From Promicromonospora iranensis (GTDB lineage: Bacteria; Actinomycetota; Actinomycetes; Actinomycetales; Cellulomonadaceae): 64,000 bases of DNA. Positions 8,367-16,325 of this stretch are shown here, piece by piece. The notes below the pieces were generated by a model. It was not told where the DNA came from and did not search any database. It saw only the letters and a program-made list of their open reading frames with translations. The translations under genes were made by a program, and so were the position numbers. Positions within the stretch are counted from its first letter, which is position 1. Every line of letters begins with the position of its first letter. The DNA lies in contig NZ_JAJQMN010000003.1 in the NCBI RefSeq assembly GCF_028994775.1, positions 186,001 through 250,000 of the forward strand, in the 5' to 3' direction.

Positions 8367-9626
8367 TCACCGCGCGCCGACGTCGACACGGACGAGGTCG
8401 CGGATGCCGCGGGCCTCGAGCGCCGCCGGGTCCGCGGCGGTCGCGCTCGTCACGACGGCGACGGCGACACCGTCCGCACGGAGCGCGTGCCAGCGCTCGA
8501 AGACCGCCCCGCCCGGCCCGAGCGCGGCACGGGACAGCGGCAGGTCGTCCTCGTCGACGTCGACCACCACGGCCACGCTGCGCGCCGGCGTGCCCGCCCG
8601 TCCCCCGGCTCGCCGCGCCTCGGCGACCACCTCGGCGAAGCGCCGGCCGAGCGGCTTGACCTGGTTGTGGATGTCGAGCAGGCCGAGCGAGTACTCCAGG
8701 TCCTTATAGTCCCCGAGGTCCCGCGTCACGTCGTGGGAGCACCACCACGTGACCGCGAACAGGTTCTCCGTCGTGAGCGCGGCCTCCAGGGTCCGCTCGC
8801 AGAACTCGGGCATCTCCGACTCGGCGAGGTTCATCGAGGGCGCCCCGACCTCCTGCAGCCAGACGGGCCGCCGGGGGTCCGTCGCGAACGCCTTCGAGAG
8901 CTCCATCAGCCACTCCGCGTGCTGCACGGACTGCGGCGAGAGCGCGCCGTAGGTCGCGGCGGTGCCGTTGAAGATCCAGGAGTGGGCGGTGGTCATGTCA
9001 CCGAGGCGGGAGGCGTGCACCGGCTGGAACGGATGCTCGTCCCGGTACCAGAGGTGGTCGTTCTCGCTGTGCACGACGACGTGCCGCGGGTCGCGGTCCC
9101 GCGGGGCGTCGAGCAGCGAGCGGAGCCAGTGCGTGACCTCCGCGGGCTTCGCGGGCATCGCGGCGGGGTTCGGCCGCTGGAACTGGTTCAGCTCGTTGCC
9201 GAGCGTCAGCCCCAGGAAGTTGGGCCGGTCGCGGACGGCGTCGTAGACCGCCGCGACGAGCGCCGCCTGCGCGTCGATCGCCGGCTGGTCGGTGAACATG
9301 TTTCCCGCGTGCCAGTTCACGAGCCATGCGGGCACGAAGTCGAACCCGGACATGTGCCCCTGGATGACGTCGACGGCGACGTCCAGCCCGAACTCGCCCG
9401 CCAGGTCGGTCACGAGCGCGATGTCGTCCAGGGCCCGACGCCGGATGAGCGTCCGGTTGGGCTGCAGCACCGGCCAGAGCGGGAAGACCCGGACGTGGTC
9501 GACGCCGAGCCCGGCGATCGCCTCGAAGTCCGCGCGCACGGCGTCGGGCTCGATCGCCATCCACTGGAACATCCAGTCCTTCGACGGCGTGTAGTTCACG
9601 CCGAAGCGCGGTGTGGTGGTGTCCAA
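8367..9626 (-). CDS. GH5-type glycoside hydrolase (beta-mannosidase candidate)
   Basis: 419-aa TIM-barrel glycosidase with no signal peptide, so it acts inside the cell on imported sugars. The N-terminus reads RFGVNYTPSKDWMFQW. The clan GH-A acid/base is Glu145 in LGNELNQFQ and the nucleophile is Glu259 in VWLQEVGAP. A 70-residue C-terminal beta-rich domain follows. The style resembles GH5 subfamily 18, whose actinobacterial members are reported (from memory) to cut Man-beta-1,4-GlcNAc. With GH125 nearby this fits N-glycan core breakdown. I chose TTG at 9626, preceded by GAGAGGGA. A much longer open frame continues upstream but overlaps the LacI gene and is not coding. Confidence 0.82.
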   Translation of the reverse strand: MDTTTPRFGVNYTPSKDWMFQWMAIEPDAVRADFEAIAGLGVDHVRVFPLWPVLQPNRTLIRRRALDDIALVTDLAGEFGLDVAVDVIQGHMSGFDFVPAWLVNWHAGNMFTDQPAIDAQAALVAAVYDAVRDRPNFLGLTLGNELNQFQRPNPAAMPAKPAEVTHWLRSLLDAPRDRDPRHVVVHSENDHLWYRDEHPFQPVHASRLGDMTTAHSWIFNGTAATYGALSPQSVQHAEWLMELSKAFATDPRRPVWLQEVGAPSMNLAESEMPEFCERTLEAALTTENLFAVTWWCSHDVTRDLGDYKDLEYSLGLLDIHNQVKPLGRRFAEVVAEARRAGGRAGTPARSVAVVVDVDEDDLPLSRAALGPGGAVFERWHALRADGVAVAVVTSATAADPAALEARGIRDLVRVDVGAR

Positions 9627-9649
9627 GGTTCCCTCTCTCAGTTCTTGGC

Positions 9650-10672
9650 TCAGCTCTTGGGCGTGGGGGCGGTCGATGTCGAGTCGCGGATCATCAGCCG
9701 GCGTCCGCCGACCGTCTGCGAGGTCACTTCCTCGCCGCGCACCAGCCGCTCCAGGAGCTCGACGGCGGTGCGGGCGCTCTCCTCGACCGGGGCGTCGAGC
9801 GCGGTGAGGCGGGGGCGGACGAGGGTCGAGACCCAGGAGTCCTCCCACGCGACCACCGAGAGCCGGTCCGGGATGCCGACGCCCAGCTCGGGCGCGTGGG
9901 CGACGATCTCCGCGGCGATGACCTCGCTGTCGACGACGATGGCCGTGACGTCGCCGATCCTGCCCAGCAGGTCGGCGACCGGGTCCTCCGCCTCGGCGTC
10001 CCACACCGCGTAGGACGGCTCGATGCCGCACTCCCCCGCGGCCGCAGCGAAGCGCCCGTCGCGCGTGCGGGTGTGGGCGAGGTTCGGGGCGTCGTTGACG
10101 CGGGCGACCCGGCGATGACCGAGGTCCGCGAGGTGGGCGAGCACGGCCGCGAAAGCCGCGTCGTCGCGCACGGTGACCGCGGGCACGCCGGTGTCCGTGG
10201 GCGCGCCGAGCACCACCGCCGGCGCGCCGAGCTGCCGGACCAGCTCGAGCCGCGGGTCGTCCGTGCGGGCGTCGACGAGCAGGAACGCGTCGACGCGCTG
10301 CTCGGCCCACCACTCGCGGTAGACCCGCGCCTCGTCGTCGACCCGCACGAGCGTGAGCGAGAGCGACCAGCCGATGGCCGAGAGCGGCTCGGTGAGCCCG
10401 GCGACCAGGCGCATGAAGAAGGGGTCGCGACCGAAGGTCTCGCTCGCCCGGGCGATCACCAGGCCGAGGCTCCGGCCGCCACCGCCCGAGACCTTGCGGC
10501 TCGCGTAGTTGGGGCGCCAGTTGAGCTCGTCGGCCGCCCGCCGGATCCGTTCGGCGGTCGCCGCGGAGACGTTCGGCCGGCCGTTGAAGACGTGCGACAC
10601 CGCGGACGGCGACACGCCGGCCAGGCGAGCGACGGCGGAGATCGTGGCACGTTTCGGCGGGGTTTCGGTCAC
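9650..10672 (-). CDS. LacI-family repressor of the glycan locus
   Basis: 340-aa LacI regulator: N-terminal HTH (ATISAVARLAGVSPSAVSHVFNG) with hinge helix, then a periplasmic-binding-protein-like sugar domain. The start is GTG at 10672. No Shine-Dalgarno is present, but TAGTGT ends seven bases upstream, so a leaderless transcript is likely. It is followed 23 bp later by the GH5 gene, and is divergent from the ABC transporter operon. The operators it should bind are visible in the intergenic region. Expected inducer is a mannose-containing oligosaccharide, by context only. Confidence 0.9.
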   Translation of the reverse strand: MTETPPKRATISAVARLAGVSPSAVSHVFNGRPNVSAATAERIRRAADELNWRPNYASRKVSGGGGRSLGLVIARASETFGRDPFFMRLVAGLTEPLSAIGWSLSLTLVRVDDEARVYREWWAEQRVDAFLLVDARTDDPRLELVRQLGAPAVVLGAPTDTGVPAVTVRDDAAFAAVLAHLADLGHRRVARVNDAPNLAHTRTRDGRFAAAAGECGIEPSYAVWDAEAEDPVADLLGRIGDVTAIVVDSEVIAAEIVAHAPELGVGIPDRLSVVAWEDSWVSTLVRPRLTALDAPVEESARTAVELLERLVRGEEVTSQTVGGRRLMIRDSTSTAPTPKS

Positions 10673-10750
10673 GCCCCAGACACTAGGGGGTTGACCCTTC
10701 AAAGTAAAGCGGTATACATTCGCCGCCAGCCAGATTGTGTACCGCTTTAC
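10670..10750. promoter_or_regulatory. Divergent promoter region with two LacI operators
   Basis: For the plus-strand ABC operon, TTGACC (10691-10696) and TATACA (10713-10718) are 16 bp apart. Operator 1, GTAAAGCGGTATACA (10704-10718), covers that spacer and the -10. Operator 2, TGTGTACCGCTTTAC (10736-10750), is its near-exact inverted copy 17 bp downstream. For the LacI gene, TAGTGT on the minus strand (10680-10685) sits seven bases before its GTG. This is a classic repressor layout; the binding itself is inferred. Confidence 0.7.
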
Positions 10751-10838
10751 AAGGCTCATCGCCAGGCTCGGCACGCGGACGTGCCCACCGTCTCGATCGT
10801 TACAGCGCAGTCCCAGATCGAAAGCTCCAGGAGGTCCC

Positions 10839-12122
10839 GTGACACACGGCATCAGCAGACGCACGTTGCTGGGCGCAGCCATCAGCGGGGGGATCATCAC
10901 GCCCCTGCTCGCCGGCTGCGGGGCGCTCGTACCCGCGTCCAGCGGGCCGGGCGCGCTGACCGTGCACACACAGATCAGCGGCGCGGTCGCCGGGGCACAG
11001 ACGTTCTCCGACGTCGTCGCCGCGTACCAGCGGGACACCGCGCGGCGGGTGGCGCTGCTGAAGAACGGCTCCGACCTCCCGATCGTCTTCGAGACGAGCA
11101 CCCTGGCGGGCAAGGAGGCCGACGTCGCGATCGTGAACATGATGGGCCGCACGCTCGCCTGGACCCGGTTGGGAGCGACCGTCGACGTCGGCGGCTACCT
11201 GGACGACTGGGGGCTGCGCGACCTGATCATCCCCGAGGCGCTCCAGGAGTGGACCGACGAGGAGGGGCGGCTGCGGGCCTTCCCGTTCACGCGCACGAAC
11301 TGGCCGGTGTCCTTCAACACCGCCCTGCTCGAGGAGGCCGGCGTCGGCATCCCGAAGACCTCCGACGAGCTGATCGCGGCCGCGGACGCCCTGCGTTCCA
11401 AGGGCATCGGCCCCGTCACGGTCGGCGGCTCCGACTGGAGCGGCCAGAAGATGTTCCTGCAGGTCATGCAGGGCTTCCTCACCGAGGACGAGGCCCGCAC
11501 CGTGTTCTCGACGGGCAAGATCTCCGAGACCCCCGGCGCGATCGCGGGTGTCGAGCACTTCGTCGAGCTGCGGGACGCCGGCGTGTTCGTCGACAACGTG
11601 CAGGGCTACACGTCCGACTCGGAGCTCACACAGTTCAACACGCGCAAGGCCGCCATCGTGCCGGCGATGTCGTCGGCCCTGGCCCTCGTCCCGGCGGAGC
11701 GCGCGGCGGAGGTCACCGTGGGCGGCTGGCCCAAGCCGTCCAGCGGCGGCGTGCTGGACCACCCGAGCGTCATCAAGAGCTACAACGGCCACGGGATCTG
11801 GATCAGCGAGAACGGACGCAAGAAGCTCGACCTCGTCAAGCCCTTCGTGCAGCACCTGTACAGCCCGGAGGTCACCGACCGGTTCATCCTCGAGTCCGGG
11901 CGGGACATGAGCCGGGTCACGGACACCGTCAGCAAGGACTTCCCGCTCGTCGCCCAGGCGTCGCGGCTCAAGGACACCGAGGTGTCCGCGGTGATGCTGC
12001 CGGACCTGCTCATCCCCGACGCCGTGTTCGAGCCGATGATCCAGGCGACGGCGCTCGCCTACGGGTCGGCGTCGGCCGAGCGCATCATCGACGCCTTCGA
12101 GAAGGCATACCAGGCGGTCTGA
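10839..12122 (+). CDS. ABC transporter sugar-binding lipoprotein
   Basis: 427-aa extracellular solute-binding protein of family 1 (MalE-like). The N-terminus has a twin-arginine SRRTLLG (residues 6-12), a hydrophobic stretch and lipobox LLAGC with Cys27, so it is probably a Tat-exported lipoprotein. The ligand-binding body includes the family-typical FPFTRTNWPVSFNTALLEEAG region. I chose GTG at 10839 because AGGAGG (10829-10834) precedes it; upstream in-frame codons lack a site. It heads the divergent arm of the locus and feeds the two permeases downstream. No ATPase gene is nearby, so it must use a shared MsiK-type ATPase encoded elsewhere. Confidence 0.92.
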   Translation: MTHGISRRTLLGAAISGGIITPLLAGCGALVPASSGPGALTVHTQISGAVAGAQTFSDVVAAYQRDTARRVALLKNGSDLPIVFETSTLAGKEADVAIVNMMGRTLAWTRLGATVDVGGYLDDWGLRDLIIPEALQEWTDEEGRLRAFPFTRTNWPVSFNTALLEEAGVGIPKTSDELIAAADALRSKGIGPVTVGGSDWSGQKMFLQVMQGFLTEDEARTVFSTGKISETPGAIAGVEHFVELRDAGVFVDNVQGYTSDSELTQFNTRKAAIVPAMSSALALVPAERAAEVTVGGWPKPSSGGVLDHPSVIKSYNGHGIWISENGRKKLDLVKPFVQHLYSPEVTDRFILESGRDMSRVTDTVSKDFPLVAQASRLKDTEVSAVMLPDLLIPDAVFEPMIQATALAYGSASAERIIDAFEKAYQAV

Positions 12123-12147
12123 CCGCTCGAGCTGGGAAAGGACCACC

Positions 12148-13083
12148 ATGACCGCTCTTCTCGACGCGGACCCCCGGGACACCATCGACGGCGGGCCGCC
12201 CGCCGCCACCCGGCCACGCCGGCGCGGCACGATCCGCGACCGGTTCCCCGGCCTCGCCCTCCCCGCGCTGATCTGGTACGCGGTGTTCATGATCGGCCCG
12301 GTGGTCGCGATGTTCGTCATCGCGTTCCTGTCGTGGCCGGGCATGCTCACCACTCCCGAGCCCGCGGGACTGGACAACTTCTCACGCGTCTTCGCGGACG
12401 AGACGTTCTGGACGGCCACCGCGAACTCCGCCATCCAGATCGTCGTCGGGCTGCCGGTGATGATCGGCCTCGCGTTCCTGCTCGCCTTCTACGTGGTGCA
12501 GAAGCCGCGCGGCCACCGTCTGCTGCGGTACCTGCTGTTCATCCCGGCGCTCATCTCGGCCCCGGCGACGGCCATGGTGTTCTACGCGATGCTCAACCCC
12601 GACGGCCTGGTCAACGGCGCCCTGCGCCCGCTCGGTCTGGCGGGGAACGAGTGGCTCGCCGACCCGAGCACGGCGCTCGGCGCCATCATCGCCGTCGAGC
12701 TGTGGAGCGGTATCGGCTACTCGGCGGTGCTCATCGCGTCCCGGCTCGACGGCGTCGAGGGCGAGATCGTGCAGGCCGCCCGGCTCGACGGCGCGGGCGA
12801 CTGGCGGCTCGCCTGGCGGGTGTACTGGCCCATCGCCCAGGACTTCATCGGCGTCGTCGCGATGCTGCAGTTCTTGTCCATGCTGTTCAACTCGGCGCAG
12901 ACCGTGCTGCTGCTGACGCAGGGTGGTCCCGAGAACGCGACCACCACGCTCGCGTACCTCATCTACCGCAAGGCGTTCGTCGAGACCGACCTGGGCTACA
13001 GCCAGGCCGTCGGCGTCGTCCTCTTCGTGATCGGGCTGCTCGGGATGTGGGCCATCCGGCGCACGCTCCGCGCCACGCACTGA
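12148..13083 (+). CDS. Sugar ABC transporter permease 1
   Basis: 311-aa inner-membrane permease of the MalF/UgpA class with six predicted membrane segments after a 35-residue cytoplasmic N-terminus. The ATPase-contact (EAA-type) loop reads QAARLDGAGDWRLAWRVYWPI near residues 208-228. The ribosome site AAAGGA precedes ATG 12148. It lies 25 bp after the binding-protein gene and 33 bp before permease 2. Confidence 0.92.
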   Translation: MTALLDADPRDTIDGGPPAATRPRRRGTIRDRFPGLALPALIWYAVFMIGPVVAMFVIAFLSWPGMLTTPEPAGLDNFSRVFADETFWTATANSAIQIVVGLPVMIGLAFLLAFYVVQKPRGHRLLRYLLFIPALISAPATAMVFYAMLNPDGLVNGALRPLGLAGNEWLADPSTALGAIIAVELWSGIGYSAVLIASRLDGVEGEIVQAARLDGAGDWRLAWRVYWPIAQDFIGVVAMLQFLSMLFNSAQTVLLLTQGGPENATTTLAYLIYRKAFVETDLGYSQAVGVVLFVIGLLGMWAIRRTLRATH

Positions 13084-13116
13084 TCCGCGATCCCGATCCG
13101 CCCAGGAGGCCACCCC

Positions 13117-13968
13117 ATGGCTCAGCGCACCGTCCTTCCCCTGCGCGACCGCATCGGCTCGATCACGAGCGGCACGCTCGCGTGGGCCTACGCCGCACTG
13201 CTGGTCATCCCCTTCTACTACTTCATCGTGTCGTCGTTCAAGACGAACGAGGAGATCTTCGAGTCCCCTCTCGCGCTGCCCACGAGCATCGACCTGTCCA
13301 ACTTCACGACGGCGATCGAGCAGGCCGACCTCGGGCTCGCCGTGGCGAACTCCGCGCTCACCACGCTCGCCGCGCTGGTCCTGACGCTGCTGCTGGCCCT
13401 GCCCGCGTCGTTCGCCCTCGCCCGGGCCACGGGACGGGCCGGGAAGATCGTCGAGAACGTCTTCGCCCTCGGCTTCCTCATCCCGTCGTTCGCGGCACTG
13501 TTCCCGACGTTCCTGCTCGCCGCCGCGCTCGGCCTCTTCCACACCCGCACGTTCGTGGTGTTCCTGCTGCCGGCCACGGCGCTTCCCCTCTCGATCGTCA
13601 TCCTGACGTCGTTCATGCGCACCATCCCGCGCGAGCTGGAGGAGGCCGCCTCGATGGACGGCGCCTCGTCGCTGCAGGTGCTCCGCCAGGTCTACCTGCC
13701 GATCTGCGTGCCGGGGATCGCGACGGTGCTGCTGCTCAACTTTCTCTCGTTCTGGAACGCGTACCTGTACCCGCTGATCCTCATCGGTCCGGACACGGCC
13801 CAGCGCACCATCCAGGTGGCGCTGCCCACGCTCAAGGTCGACGCCGGCACGGACTACGGCGTGCTGATGGCCGGCACGCTGTTCACGCTGCTGCCCGTGT
13901 ACCTCGTCTACACGCTCCTGCAGCGCCAGATGCAGCGCGCGCTGCTCTCGGGGGCGGTCAAGGGATGA
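13117..13968 (+). CDS. Sugar ABC transporter permease 2
   Basis: 283-aa permease of the MalG/UgpE class, six membrane segments, with the EAA loop EEAASMDGASSLQVLRQVYL near residues 172-191. CAGGAGG precedes ATG 13117. The stop overlaps the GH3 start in ATGA (13965-13968), so uptake and hydrolysis are translationally coupled. Its partner is permease 1, and the ATPase is missing from the cluster. Confidence 0.92.
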   Translation: MAQRTVLPLRDRIGSITSGTLAWAYAALLVIPFYYFIVSSFKTNEEIFESPLALPTSIDLSNFTTAIEQADLGLAVANSALTTLAALVLTLLLALPASFALARATGRAGKIVENVFALGFLIPSFAALFPTFLLAAALGLFHTRTFVVFLLPATALPLSIVILTSFMRTIPRELEEAASMDGASSLQVLRQVYLPICVPGIATVLLLNFLSFWNAYLYPLILIGPDTAQRTIQVALPTLKVDAGTDYGVLMAGTLFTLLPVYLVYTLLQRQMQRALLSGAVKG

Positions 13969-16325
13969 CGCTCACCTCCGCGCCGAGCCCTTCCGCATCG
14001 GCGCTCCCGCTCACCACGCGTATCGGCCAGGTCAACCAGCGGCTCAAGGGCTGGGAGGCCGTGCGCTGGGTCGACGGCGCTCCCCGCGTCACCGACGTGC
14101 TGCGCCGCGAGGTCGACCGCTGGGGCGGGCTCGGGGCGATCTACGGCGTGCTCCGCGCGGACCCGTGGTCAGCGGTGCACTGGGGCAACGGTGTCCCGCC
14201 CGAACGCAGCGCCGAGGCCTACGCCGCCGTCCAGGACCACGTCACCGCGTTCGGCGACGGGATCCCCGTGCTGTTCGTCGAGGAGGCGCCGCACGGGCTG
14301 ATGGCGCTCGGTGGCACCACCCTGCCCGTGAACCTGGCCCTCGGCGCCGGCATGGACGCCGCGCTCACCGAGGAGCTCGCCGCCGCCGTCGCCGCCGAGG
14401 CACGCGGACGCGGGACGCACGTCGCGCTGGTCTCCGGCCTCGACGTGCTCCGCGACCCACGCTGGGGGCGCGGCGAGGAGTGCTTCTCCGAGGATCCGGC
14501 ACTCTCCTCCCTGCTCGTCGCCGCGACGGTGCGCGGCATGCAGGGCACGTCCGCCCCGGGCGACCCGATCGACACGCGGCACGTGGCGGTCGTCGCCAAG
14601 CACCTCGCGGCGCAGGGCGCGGGCATCGGCGGCCGCAACGGCTCCGGCGCGCCGATCGGCCGGCGCGAGCTCGGCGAGACGCATCTGCGGCCCGCGCATG
14701 CCGCGGCCCGCGTGGGGGTCGCCGGCTTCATGGCCGCGTACAACGACGTCGACGGCGTACCGTGCAGCGCGAACGAGGACCTGCTCACGGGCACGATCCG
14801 CGAGCAGTGGGGCTGGGACGGCGTCGTCATGGCGGACGGCACCGCGATCGACAGGCTCCGCGACAGCTCGCCCGACCCCGCCTTCGCCGCCGCGCTCGCC
14901 CTGCGGGCGGGCGTCGACCTCAGCCTCTGGGACGACGCGTTCACGCACCTGGAGGCGGCGATCGACCGCGGGCTGGTCGCCGAGTCCGCGCTCGACCGTG
15001 CCGCCGATCGTGTGCTCGCCCTCAAGCGCCGGCTCGGCCTGTTCGGCGACCCGGTGGTCGGCACCCCCGTGGAGCGCGACGTCGTGACGCTCGTGGACCG
15101 GGCCGCCCGGCAGTCGGTCGTGCTCGTCGACGACGGCGGGCTGCTGCCGCTGCCCGACGGCACGACCGTCGCCGTCGTCGGGCCGAGCGCCGACGACCTG
15201 GAGGCCCAGCTCGGCGACTACACACCGCCGCGCCCGGTACCCGATCCCGCCGCCTCGACCGTGCGCTCCGCGCTCGTCGCGCGGTTCGGCGAGGACCGGG
15301 TGCGCCACGCCCGGGGCAGCGACCTGCGCGGTGCGCTGGACGACCCGCGGGCCCTGGACGCCGTACGGACCGCGAGCGCCGGCGCCGACGTGTGCGTGGC
15401 GGTGCTCGGCGGGTCCAGCCGGCGCACCTACACGGACGAGTTCGCCGACAACGGCGCGGTCGAGGGGCCCGCGAGCGACACGACGAACGGTGAGGGCGTC
15501 GACCTGTCGTCCGTCGCGCTCCCCGCGGCGCAGCTCGCGGTGGTCCGGGCGGCACGGGAGACGGGCACGCCGGTGATCGGCGTGGTGATCGACGGCCGAC
15601 CGCGTGTCCTCACGGAGCTGCGAGCGCTGGTCGACGCGTTGGTCGTGGTGCCGTTCCCGGGACCGTCGGGCGGTGCGGCGGTCGTCTCCGCGCTCTGCGA
15701 CGGCGCGGGTTCCGGCCGGCTGCCCGCGACGTTCCCCGCGGCCGACGGCGCCATGCCGGCCGCGCACGACGAGCGGATGGAGACGGCTCGCGGCTACGTC
15801 GACGCCGATGTGGGGCAGGCGCTCCGCTTCGGCACCGCGCAGCATCGCGACGTCACGCTCCGTCTGGTCGGCGAGGTCGCTTCGGTCGCCGCCGCCGCGC
15901 TGGGCCGGCCTTCGACAGGTTCGGCACGGCGCGCGGCGCGGCACCCGGCACCGGACACGGCACCGGACATGGCACCGGACGCAGCGCGACGGGTGGACGT
16001 AGCGCACGTGACGGTCGAGGTCACCAACACCGGCGCGGAGGACGTCGCCCTGTCCGTCCCGCTCTACGGCCGTCGTCACGAACCGGGTGTCCGGCCACGA
16101 CGGCGTCAGCTGCTCGCCGTGGAGCGCACGACCGTCGCGGCGGGCGGCAGCACTACGGTGACGTTCGAGCTCGGTATCGACGAGCTCGGGTCGTGGGCTA
16201 CCGGTGAGCCGGTCGCCGCGCCCGTGGTGGTCAGCGTCTGGTGCACACCGGAGGCGGACCCGCCCGAGGGCGCACCGCAGGTTCGAGTCACCGACGAGAA
16301 GGGCACCACCCCATGGGAGCGATGA
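13965..16325 (+). CDS. GH3 glycoside hydrolase
   Basis: 786-aa family 3 glycosidase without signal peptide, thus cytoplasmic. It has the (alpha/beta)8 domain with DPRWGRGEECFSEDP and KH (VVAKHLAAQG) substrate motifs, and nucleophile Asp291 in VVMADGTAID, where most members have SDW or SDS. The alpha/beta sandwich domain follows, then a C-terminal FnIII-like domain (VEVTNTGAEDVALSVPLYGR). An Ala/Pro/Asp-rich stretch around 645-670 is encoded by short GGCACCGGACA repeats. It is likely a beta-glycosidase acting on imported oligosaccharides; whether it prefers glucose, mannose or GlcNAc cannot be told here. Four-base overlaps join it to permease 2 and approximately to GH125. Confidence 0.88.
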   Translation: MTLTSAPSPSASALPLTTRIGQVNQRLKGWEAVRWVDGAPRVTDVLRREVDRWGGLGAIYGVLRADPWSAVHWGNGVPPERSAEAYAAVQDHVTAFGDGIPVLFVEEAPHGLMALGGTTLPVNLALGAGMDAALTEELAAAVAAEARGRGTHVALVSGLDVLRDPRWGRGEECFSEDPALSSLLVAATVRGMQGTSAPGDPIDTRHVAVVAKHLAAQGAGIGGRNGSGAPIGRRELGETHLRPAHAAARVGVAGFMAAYNDVDGVPCSANEDLLTGTIREQWGWDGVVMADGTAIDRLRDSSPDPAFAAALALRAGVDLSLWDDAFTHLEAAIDRGLVAESALDRAADRVLALKRRLGLFGDPVVGTPVERDVVTLVDRAARQSVVLVDDGGLLPLPDGTTVAVVGPSADDLEAQLGDYTPPRPVPDPAASTVRSALVARFGEDRVRHARGSDLRGALDDPRALDAVRTASAGADVCVAVLGGSSRRTYTDEFADNGAVEGPASDTTNGEGVDLSSVALPAAQLAVVRAARETGTPVIGVVIDGRPRVLTELRALVDALVVVPFPGPSGGAAVVSALCDGAGSGRLPATFPAADGAMPAAHDERMETARGYVDADVGQALRFGTAQHRDVTLRLVGEVASVAAAALGRPSTGSARRAARHPAPDTAPDMAPDAARRVDVAHVTVEVTNTGAEDVALSVPLYGRRHEPGVRPRRRQLLAVERTTVAAGGSTTVTFELGIDELGSWATGEPVAAPVVVSVWCTPEADPPEGAPQVRVTDEKGTTPWER

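Noticed and set aside
6729-10013. 1094-codon plus-strand frame over the amidohydrolase and GH5 genes
   Set aside because: Composition is a His/Arg/Val-rich shadow without motifs; the opposite strand encodes recognisable enzymes with catalytic residues.
8367-10313. Open frame extending the GH5 gene far upstream
   Set aside because: Its first 200 codons overlap the LacI gene in another frame and have Arg/Pro-rich, non-family composition. The TTG at 9626 with a ribosome site and family N-terminus is the real start.
15902-15925. Copy of the TCGACAAG-type hairpin inside the GH3 gene
   Set aside because: CCTTCGACAGGTTCGGC is only partly similar, has no inverted partner and lies in coding sequence.
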